Positions 56,911 through 64,000 of a stretch of DNA of 64,000 nt are shown here, piece by piece (position 1 is the first letter of the stretch; every line of letters begins with the position of its first letter). The stretch comes from Theocolax elegans (lineage: Eukaryota; Arthropoda; Insecta; Hymenoptera; Cerocephalidae). The position numbers were made by a program, and so were the translations under genes. Below the pieces are notes generated by a model. That model saw only the letters and a program-made list of their open reading frames with translations, had not been told where the DNA came from and did not search any database. The stretch is from assembly GCA_026168455.1 (NCBI GenBank), contig CM047428.1:34957255-35021254 (forward strand), given 5' to 3'.

Positions 56911-57600
56911 ATGGAAGATAGTTTCACTTTGAGTCTTTCTGGAAAATCATCTGTTTTAGAAGCGCAATATTTTCCTTCAATTGAACTACCTCATAACAAA
57001 AATTTTGCATTGGGTTTAGTTGAACTTTGAACATTCAACTCGATTCCTAATGTCGATCATATGAATAATAAGCTTTATTTAAAAAGCGGGAATATTATTT
57101 CTATCCCGACAGGCAGTTATGAAATAGATGCTATCAATAAATTTTTACAAGAAACTTTAAAATCCAAAAAAATTTAATTTACAGTAAAAGCTAACAACAA
57201 TACTCTCAGAAGTGAAGTTAGTTGCAGTCAATCACTAGATTTCAGACCAGACGACTTAATAGGACGTCTTCTTGGGTTTACTTCTCGCATTCTCAAAGAA
57301 AAAATACAACAGAGCTCAGATTTACCCGTAGAAATACTGAAAATCCATGCACTCAGAGTAGAGTGCAACATTACTAGTGGAGCCTACATCAACGACAAAA
57401 AAGTTCATACAATTCACGAGTTCTTTCCTAAAGTACCTCCAGGATATAAAATTATAGAAGTTCCATCTCACGTCATATATTTACCACTCAGTGTTAAGTA
57501 TATAGATCACCTTCAAATTCGAATTGTAGATCAAGACGCAAATTTAGTGAATTTCCGAGGAGAGGAAATTACTATTCGACTTCACATCAAATCAGTATAA
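56911..57600 (+). pseudogene. Polinton minor capsid (penton-like) protein
   Basis: A 229-codon frame from ATG 56911 to TAA 57598-57600 with two internal stops, TGA 57028-57030 and TAA 57175-57177. Diagnostic segments are FTLSLSGKSSVLEAQYFP, LIGRLLGFTSRILKEK and YIDHLQIRIVDQDANLVNFR, followed by GEEITIRLHIK at the end. This is the single-jelly-roll vertex protein of Polintons. Length is near the family's usual size, so only point mutations have inactivated it. Confidence 0.85.
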
Positions 57601-57643
57601 TGGGTATTGTTTTCAATTCTAGCTCCCATATAAGTCACCTAAC

Positions 57644-57820
57644 ATGTCAAACAACCACCAGTCGAGCAAAGAAACTCAAACCGTTAACACGGAAGAGCAT
57701 TCTTTTCCTAAAAAGTCTAGGACTAAAAGTTTGTGGCAAAAATTCAGTTGTATAATTCTTTGCTGCTTTCAGAAAAATGAACGAAATTCTAAGCATTCAA
57801 TCAGGTGTCGCTTTCGATGA
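57644..57820 (+). CDS. Small ORF overlapping the major capsid start
   Basis: A 58-residue frame starting MSNNHQSSKETQTVNTEEHS with a short hydrophobic CIILCCF segment, overlapping the next gene by 44 bp in another frame. Shorter than usual calling thresholds; it may be a real accessory ORF or chance. Confidence 0.25.
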   Translation: MSNNHQSSKETQTVNTEEHSFPKKSRTKSLWQKFSCIILCCFQKNERNSKHSIRCRFR

Positions 57821-58590
57821 GTTAATTGCTCATTATGAAATTCACGCACACAAATTCGCGATGAAATTCGCATTTCTATTCAACATCAAGATCTGTGTCT
57901 CCTGCCATCACGCAGCACAATACATGTATGTGGAATATTGCAAAAAGCAGGCGGAGGAGCATTAACTAAAACTACTTTCGTTAACAATGGCATTTTTCAT
58001 CTGTTTGATGAAATTCGATACGAAATTAATGCGGTGGAGATAGATAAAAGTAAAAATGTGGGTTTAAGCACTCTCATGAAAAGATAGACATCGTTCAATC
58101 CAAATCAAACTAAAATGTTAGAAAATGCAGGATGGCTTGGTAATCAAGAAACAACCAAAACTTTAATAGATGCAAACGGAAATTTTGACGTTACAATTCG
58201 TTTAAGTATTATTCTGGGCTTTGCTGAAGATTATGAAAAAATTATAGTAAATATGAAGCATGAACTAATTCTCACAAGATCAACAAGTGACTTGAATGCA
58301 ATAATTCAAGAACGTACCCCATCAAATAATGCTACTACTTATGAGGATTATCAATTAAACATAACAAAGATAGAATGGATGATGCCATATGTTATTGCAT
58401 CCGATAAACAGAAAATTCAGATATTGAATTTTATTTGTAAAAATAATCCCATTTCTATGTGTTATCGTTCTTGAGAATTATTTGAATATCCTCTTCTTCC
58501 ATCCACAAATAAACATGTTTGGACTGTGAAAACATCAAATCAATTGGAGAAACCACGTTTTGTCATTCTTGGATTACAGTCAAAGAAAAA
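57777..58590 (+). pseudogene. Polinton major capsid protein (double jelly-roll), partial
   Basis: Opens MNEILSIQSGVAFDELIAHY, frameshifts near 57855 into SDEIRISIQHQDLCLLPS-like sequence and FDEIRYEINAVEIDKSKNVG, hits a stop at about 58084, continues as NPNQTKMLENAGWLGNQE and the 119-residue frame 58115-58474, then after another stop ends with KHVWTVKTSNQLEKPRFVIL. These are N-terminal and middle segments of the hexon-like capsid protein (family ~600 residues). The C-terminal half is lost, replaced by the mariner fragment. Confidence 0.85.
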
Positions 58591-58980
58591 ATATTTAAGA
58601 TTTGCTTCGTATTCAGATAGTGCCGAGAATAATAGAGGCAAATGGTCAAAACTTCGAGAATACTTTCTTCCAACAAGATGGAGCTTCCTCTCATTACGAT
58701 AGAAATGTCCGCAGTTATGTAGACCCCGTTTTTCATGACAGGTAGATAGGACGAAGAGGCTACATTGAGTGGCCAGCAAGATCCTCCGATTTGACGCCAT
58801 TGGATTATTTCTTATGAGGTTATCTCAAAGATAAAGTTTACAAAATTAAGCCGCAAAGCTTAGAAAAATCACGACTACGTATTCAACACGAATGTGATAA
58901 TATGCCTGCGGAGTATCTCGCGAATGCCGTTGAAAGTTTTTACAATAGATTGGTGGAAAACAATTTGAAAACTTATTAAA
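58591..58980 (+). pseudogene. Tc1/mariner-superfamily transposase C-terminal fragment
   Basis: Plus-strand QNFENTFFQQDGASSHYDRN, IGRRGYIEWPARSSDLTPLD and NMPAEYLANAVESFYNRLVE with a stop before IGRRG and one after DYFL. QQDGA..H and the SSDLTPLD block contain the second and third catalytic acids (third in the D-x-x-PLD region). It directly follows the truncated capsid gene, so it probably marks a deletion or insertion breakpoint. Confidence 0.85.
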
Positions 58981-59459
58981 ATAATTTGAATACTTCTAAA
59001 ACTATTAAAACCTCAGAAATCTTGTCTTGACTGGCTGGGCAGCGAGGGGTCTTGCCTTGAGTGGCTGGGCAGTGAGGGGTCCTTGCTCAGACATTTTTTG
59101 CTAAGGCTACTCTTCACCTTGGATCAACGAGGTAAAAATTTACTACACGAAAAGTTTTTTTAGCGTCCTTACATCTGCAATTTTCATGAGTGTCCATATT
59201 ATTCGAGTGTAAGGACATTTGACTTTCAAATGACCTTTGGATCACGTTTGATCCCCTATGTTATGCATATCATTGGATAGGGAATTTCATCATCTTTTCA
59301 TTTCTGCCATAAGGAATGGGGCTTCCAATTTAAAAAACTCTAATCGACCTTTAAATGACCTTGAAGGTCAAGTTCAAGGTTAAATTCAAGGTCACCATGA
59401 GATAGCCAAAGAAAAATCAGACAACTACAGTCTGAAACATTTTCTTCGAAAATGCATAA
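58981..59459. repeat. Intergenic sequence with a 31-bp direct repeat and AAGGTCA motifs
   Basis: CTTG-CTTGA-TGGCTGGGCAG-GAGGGGTC occurs twice at about 59022-59085. Multiple TGACCTT / AAGGTCA half-sites lie at 59230-59395, at the 3' flank of the LINE. No gene. Confidence 0.6.
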
Positions 59460-59470
59460 TTGCCGAATTA

Positions 59471-61395
59471 TTATGCCGTTTCGGAACTTTTGGCATACCC
59501 TGTACCAATGTATTTTGAATTTCTGATTTCCCCTACTGTCTTTTGCCACCCTACACAACTATCTCTATTTTTAACCTCTTTTATTATTGACCAATTCTTT
59601 TTTCTATACTTATTTATTGCGCTTAAGCTCAACCCTAAATTTTCATAATACATCTTTCTCTCTTTACTGTACCTCTCCATCATGTTCATAATACAAATCT
59701 TCATAATACATCTTTCTCTCTTTACTGTACCTCTCCATCATGTTCTCTGTTTTCTCATTCTAATAAATATTTAAATACCTATCTTTTTCTAGCATGCTTA
59801 TTTTATCTTTGTATTTAACCGCCCTTCGCTCCCAATCTATTTTCATTTTTAATACTTCAGTTTCCTTTCTAATAGTATACGTTGTTGTGTGTCTATCTAG
59901 CCTCAATACCCCTCTGAAATAGCTCATTTGTATCTTCTCTAGTTCCTCTTTTTCCTGCCATCCCCAAAGTTCTGCCCTATATGACATTACGCTTTGGACT
60001 AAATAATTATATAACATTTTTCTTTTCGTAAAATCATTTTTAAATCTTTGCTCCCCTAATCCCTATGTCGTTTTCGCTGCCCCTATGCCTTTACTTTCTA
60101 ATTTTTTTATATAACCTTTTAGTCTTCCTTCTCTATTAAAAACGAAACCTAGATACTTAACCGATGTCACCTCTTCTAGCTCCTTGTCCTCCCAAATCCA
60201 TCTTTCTTTTTTACCTCTGTCACCTCTGTTGAATACTAATATTTTTGTTTTTCCTCTGCTTAAGATTAGCTTGTTCTCTTTTAAACATTTTCCCATTCAC
60301 CTAAAATATCTACCATAGCCTCCCTATTTTTAGCTAGAATTACTAAGTCGTCCGCGTATGCTAGTGACCATATCCTAGTATTCTCAATTTTTAATCCTCC
60401 TACATTTTTGTGTCTGAATTCTTCTTCTAAGCTTGCAATATAAATACAGAATAGGATCGGACTTAACACGCAATTTTGCCTCAGTCCTTTCACTGTCAAA
60501 AATTCCTCTGTTAAACTGTCTCCTATCATTAACCCTAAATTTTGTTTTCTGATATAGTTCTTTAATCGGATACATAATATATTCACTAATCCCTGAGCTG
60601 CATTATCTCCCATAACTTTACTCGGTCCACGGTGTCAAAAGCTGCACTTAGGTCCACGAACATCGCGTATACCTTTTCCTTATTTTTCTTTGCTATCTGA
60701 ATTATATGGTCCAAAATAAAAACATCGTTTATCGCCGATCTCTTCTTCCTAAAACCTGCTTGTCCATCCGGTAGTATCTTCAAATTCTCTATTTCTGCCT
60801 CCAGTCTCTTTCTTATAACTTCTGTGTATATCTTATATGGCGTGGACAGTAGTGATATGTCTCTATAATTTTTTGTTTCATTTTTTATCTTCTTTCTTGT
60901 ACAACGGTACGACCACTGCTGTTTTGCAGTCTTCCGGTATACTGCCACCATCGCACACCATACCTATTACCCAAATAAGATTATTAGTCAGAGACTCACC
61001 CGTGTATATCCATGCCTCATTTGGTATTTTATCTAGTCCCGCAGCTTTCTTTCTCTTCAAAGTAACTAATGATTTCTTTATCTCTATTGCAGTCATCTTT
61101 TCTAATCCTCCATCCGTTGTCCTGCCGTCCCTACTTTCCGCAATTTTCCTTTCCTCCGTTTCTTCCAATAGATTCATGATGTGTTCTTTCTATTTTTTAA
61201 TCCTATATTGCTCTCAATCTTTTGTTTCTTTTTTCTAAATTTGTTTAAATACCTCCATACTTCACTTTCATTTTTCAGCTTGGCGATTCTTTCTATTTCT
61301 TCGTTTTTAAGTTCATCTTCTTTTTCCTGACAATACCTCCTCCATTCCTTCCTTGCTTTTAGGTAATCTTCTTTATAATTGAAACGTTTTTTCAC
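59471..61395 (-). pseudogene. LINE reverse transcriptase and C-terminal domain
   Basis: Fragments in order: KRKKAAGLDKIPNEAWIYTG (60878-61177); YRDISLLSTPYKIYTEVIRK and FVDLSAAFDTVDRVKLW (motif A, 60586-60951); LRQNCVLSPILFCIYI (motif B) and SLAYADDLVILAKN (YADD, 60281-60613); EVTSVKYLGFVFNREG (60063-60296); then VMSYRAELWGWQEKEELEKI (59760-60017) and the C-terminal tail (59471-59704). Catalytic Asp residues survive but at least five frameshifts break the ORF. Confidence 0.9.
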
Positions 61396-61599
61396 AGCTC
61401 TTGTCTTATCATCTCTTAAAACCTAACTCTTCTCTTTTTATATTTATATGTTTCTTAATTACCGCTTTTCCACTATCCTTTTCAAGTCCCTCCACCACAA
61501 TTCTACTGTATCCTCTTCCTTGTCCGTACTATCTATAGCTTCAGTTTGTGCCCTATATACTATTTTGTCATTTTCACTTTATGAGTAAATCTCTTTTGT

Positions 61600-62295
61600 T
61601 CCTATCTCCTCTTTTTCCCCTCCCACTTCCCTTTACTTATGCGTAACATTTTAATTTCTGTACTAATGGGTGCGTGGTCTGACTCAATTCTGTCGCCCAC
61701 ATAAAATTTGATAACCTCACTGTAAGCCTTCTCATTTACTATAGTATAATCTATGGTTGAGCTACTTCTTGTGCTTATATATGTAAATTCTCCTTCTTCA
61801 TTGCCTTCTATATTCCCATTTAGTATGGTCCATCCCTTTCTGTACACAAAGTCTATCATAGTTTTACTATCGTTACCTTTTGTCATATCTTTGTATGTCC
61901 TCTCCCCTTCTTTATCTAAATCTATTATTTTTCATTCGTTTCCTATCCTAATGTTAAAATCTCCCCCAATAATCGTGTGACCTTCTTCTAAAAATTCCTC
62001 CTCCTCCCAGGTTTTCCAAATTTCCTCGGTTTTTCCTAACATGTAAACTGACCAAATATTCCAGTCTCCCCCCCCCCCTAATCCCCGTTTTTATCAGACC
62101 TCCTTTAACCTCAATAGCTAATTTATTCTTTTACTGTACCCAATCTTTTTATCCCTATTAAAAATCCTCCTTTGGCGCGACCTTTTCTATTACTTCTCTT
62201 AACCCCTATAAATTTCTACCAGAACTGCTTTGGTAGTTTACTTTCAATACCTGCCATGTTTTTTTTTTCCACCCAAGTTTCACTCAGACTTACGA
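61600..62295 (-). pseudogene. LINE AP-endonuclease domain
   Basis: SLSETWVE near 62268-62291 contains the ETW metal-binding motif. The open part 61602-61886 has RSSSTIDYTIVN and DRIESDHAPIS, the SxIDY and SDH motifs of APE-type endonucleases. The stretch between is broken by stops and a C tract at about 62070-62080. Confidence 0.85.
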
Positions 62296-62379
62296 AGTCG
62301 CTAAAAAGTCAATTTTCTTGTACTTATATTATTTAATAATTTATCCGTACCAATTTAATCTTTAACATCCTTGTCTAGA

Positions 62380-62922
62380 CTACTTGTGCTCCATTTCTGG
62401 TTTAATCGAAATTTTATAAGTTTCTTCATTATCCTGCTTGTCCAACTCTCCTTCCTTGTTAATTATATCGTCTACCTTTTTTCCTAACCTATAACTCCTC
62501 CCTTCCGTTAGTCCCTTTTCTATTAAATATTTATTCTCCCATTCTCGCCAAACAGCATTATACAAAATTTTTCCGAAACCGACACTTAAATTCCAACCTA
62601 ACTCGTTTTTTTCTTTGACCCACGTTCTAATACATTCTTGTCTTATTGTATCCTTATATGATAAATCGTTTTCAATAAATATTTTAGAACCAGCTAGCTT
62701 ATTTTTATTCTTCATGACTTCGTTCTTACTATCCTTTTCTAACCTTACCGCTATAACATTTCCAGTTTTCCTTGCCGTGATTACTGCTATATTTATACCT
62801 AATTTTTCTTTTATAAATTTTATCATCCAACTCTTATAATCTGTATCAGCTACCACTACACATTTTATAATAATATTATTTTGTCTATCCTGCCTATTAT
62901 GTTTATATATGAATAGTTTCAT
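62380..62922 (-). pseudogene. LINE ORF1 RNA-binding region
   Basis: A 180-residue open frame: NIIIKCVVVADTDYKSWMIK, ITARKTGNVIAVRLEKDSKN, LAGSKIFIENDLSYKDTIRQ, resembling the RRM/CTD-like nucleic-acid-chaperone part of insect LINE ORF1 proteins. It is separated by ~20 bp and a frame change from the coiled-coil part upstream, so both probably formed one protein. Confidence 0.6.
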
Positions 62923-62942
62923 TTTTGATACTTACTTCTCTG

Positions 62943-63437
62943 TTAAACTAATCCTACTCTTGTACTACACTCACTAATTCTCGAACCAGTGACGCCACCT
63001 GACTCTCCGCTCTGTACACTACTCGAGCTACGCGCGCCCGTTGACTTTAGTGACCAGGATTCGAGATTTCTCGCTTCTCTTTCTTCAAACTCTATGAATC
63101 TTTTTCCCAATGCCACTATTCTTTCTGTCGTTTCTACTTGTTTCATTATCAAATCTACACTCAATTTCTCTATTTCGGCTTTTTCTAACCTTATTTTCTT
63201 CACTTCTTCTCGTATCCTGCCCATAAAGTCCTCAGAACACTCATTACTGCGATTCGCACTCCGTTCACCTTTTTCATCCTTCTTTATTTCCGAGAACATC
63301 ACCACTTTCACCACTTTCTTGTCCAGAGTCGTTTGGTTTTTACTGCTGTTTCGTAATGCCACTTTATTTACACCTTCCTTTTGACCACTCTTGTCTTTTT
63401 TTGCAATGCTCGAATTTTTATCAGACATTTTCGCCAA
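62943..63437 (-). pseudogene. LINE ORF1 N-terminal coiled-coil part
   Basis: A 164-residue frame, Lys/Ser-rich at the start, with a heptad-rich coiled coil (IREEVKKIRLEKAEIEKLS and on) and a Ser/Gly-rich tail. Start MAKMSDKNSS at 63437. Typical trimerising N-terminus of LINE ORF1; the frame ends where the RNA-binding part begins in another frame. Confidence 0.6.
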
Positions 63438-64000
63438 ATTATAATACCTAACTTGAACTTCTAACCTCCACGTGGCTACGCTTTCAAAATCCGCTACCTA
63501 ACCCCAAATTTCCACGCCTTCGTTTTTACACTTTCTATGTTAATAATTCTATTATATTTTCAAAACTTATTATTTCATACCATTCTTAACACAATCAGCT
63601 GCTTTTCTATTTACAAATAAACCTTCATCCTATCTTAATACTAAGGTGTTAAAAATACGGAATTCGCAAGTAAAACTAAACATCTATATTTGAGCATAGA
63701 AACACCAAAACATAAGAAGCGCTAGATTTTGCAGAATAACGAAGTTTAACTACCGAAACATCAGTAACGATTTCCGTTGAGGATCCGCGATGACAGGAAT
63801 CACTAGCGTGATAAAATTTCGGACGAGGACCCCGCCCAAAACGTACGTCCGCTGTTATCAAACCTAGCGAGCTTCGGTTTGAGAAATCGTAAGCAGTTAA
63901 TCTAAGAAAAATCTTTCTCGCCACGACATAGTCGTGTAATAAATAATCATATTATAAATTGTAGATTCGATGTATAAACTTGTAATTAATAAAAAAAACT
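63438..64000. other. LINE 5' region and flank
   Basis: The frame 63676-63924 on the minus strand is GC-richer than its surroundings and probably LINE 5' untranslated or promoter sequence. From 63930 the sequence returns to AT-rich background. The element's 5' end cannot be set exactly. Confidence 0.45.

Larger units (their letters stand above)
50900..58590. mobile_element. Degraded Polinton/Maverick provirus
   Basis: Contains the full Polinton signature in conserved order: polymerase B, integrase, packaging ATPase, maturation protease, penton-like and hexon-like capsid proteins, plus PLA2-like and small basic proteins. Polintons are linear dsDNA virus-like transposons related to adintoviruses (family knowledge). 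Intact examples are 15-20 kb; here the polymerase is internally deleted and the right end is cut by a mariner fragment near 58590. I found no terminal inverted repeats or 6-bp duplication. Confidence 0.93.
59460..63930 (-). mobile_element. Decayed APE-type non-LTR retrotransposon (LINE)
   Basis: Minus-strand order: 5' region, coiled-coil ORF1 (62943-63437), a second ORF1-like RNA-binding region (62380-62922), AP endonuclease (about 61600-62290), RT and C-terminal region (59471-61395). This is a two-ORF Jockey/I-superfamily-type LINE; the clade is not resolved. Many frameshifts. A 58-bp tandem duplication (59643-59700 and 59701-59757) sits in the C-terminal part. Confidence 0.87.

Noticed and set aside
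59460..59648. Plus-strand ORFs opposite the LINE (also 60837-61238, 61753-61980, 62615-62839, 62989-63384)
   Set aside because: Antisense to clear LINE coding segments.

Overview
AT-rich eukaryotic (insect) chromosomal DNA dominated by transposable elements. I recognise one conserved host coding segment: a WD40 exon of Lis-1 (PAFAH1B1) on the minus strand at 18349-18759, with good splice sites. The low GC, the Lis-1 protein type and the mix of elements (Polinton/Maverick, Penelope-like, DIRS-like, CACTA-type, piggyBac- and Tc1-type non-autonomous elements, APE LINE) suggest an arthropod, plausibly a hymenopteran such as an ant. The species cannot be fixed from the sequence alone.

Layout. 1-18 kb: nested AT-rich repeats; a 7.9 kb inverted-repeat structure (3640-11545) with a 108-bp minisatellite and a Helitron-like zinc-finger remnant; a 1055-bp near-perfect Tc1-type palindrome (6251-7305); several tandem repeats. 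18-22 kb: the Lis-1 exon with a MITE ending 14 bp from its splice donor, two tRNA-derived SINE heads, a piggyBac-type MITE and another palindrome. 22.4-30.9 kb: a DIRS-like tyrosine-recombinase retrotransposon inserted in a ~60-bp satellite. Its recombinase gene is split by a Penelope-like element (PLE, 23012-26780) carrying hammerhead-ribozyme cores, long inverted repeats and a 13-bp target duplication. 32-38 kb: a decayed second PLE, MITEs, foldback elements and a solo LTR. 38.8-40.4 kb: a 1.67 kb palindrome carrying the same splice-bounded exon in both arms. 41-50.6 kb: CACTA-type transposase remnant, satellite-like repeats, a small apparently spliced gene of unknown function, a second solo LTR of the same family, and short-motif hairpin arrays around an unknown ORF.

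50.9-58.6 kb: a degraded Polinton/Maverick provirus. Order: DNA polymerase B (+, internally deleted, unusual C-terminal extension), OB-fold-like protein (+), integrase with chromodomain (-), fibre-like protein (-), unknown protein (-), packaging ATPase (-), PLA2-like protein (+), small basic capsid-associated protein (+), adenain-type protease (+), penton-like minor capsid protein (+), major capsid protein (+). Almost every gene carries stops, frameshifts or lost catalytic segments, so it is a fossil. A Tc1/mariner transposase fragment abuts its right side. 59.4-63.9 kb: a decayed two-ORF APE non-LTR retrotransposon on the minus strand.

The recurrent theme is extreme inverted-repeat architecture: at least seven foldback elements with arms of about 100-740 bp. 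The best leads for something new are the exon-bearing palindrome, the fibre-like gene and polymerase extension of the Polinton, the PLE with oppositely oriented ribozymes, and the MITE next to the Lis-1 splice donor.
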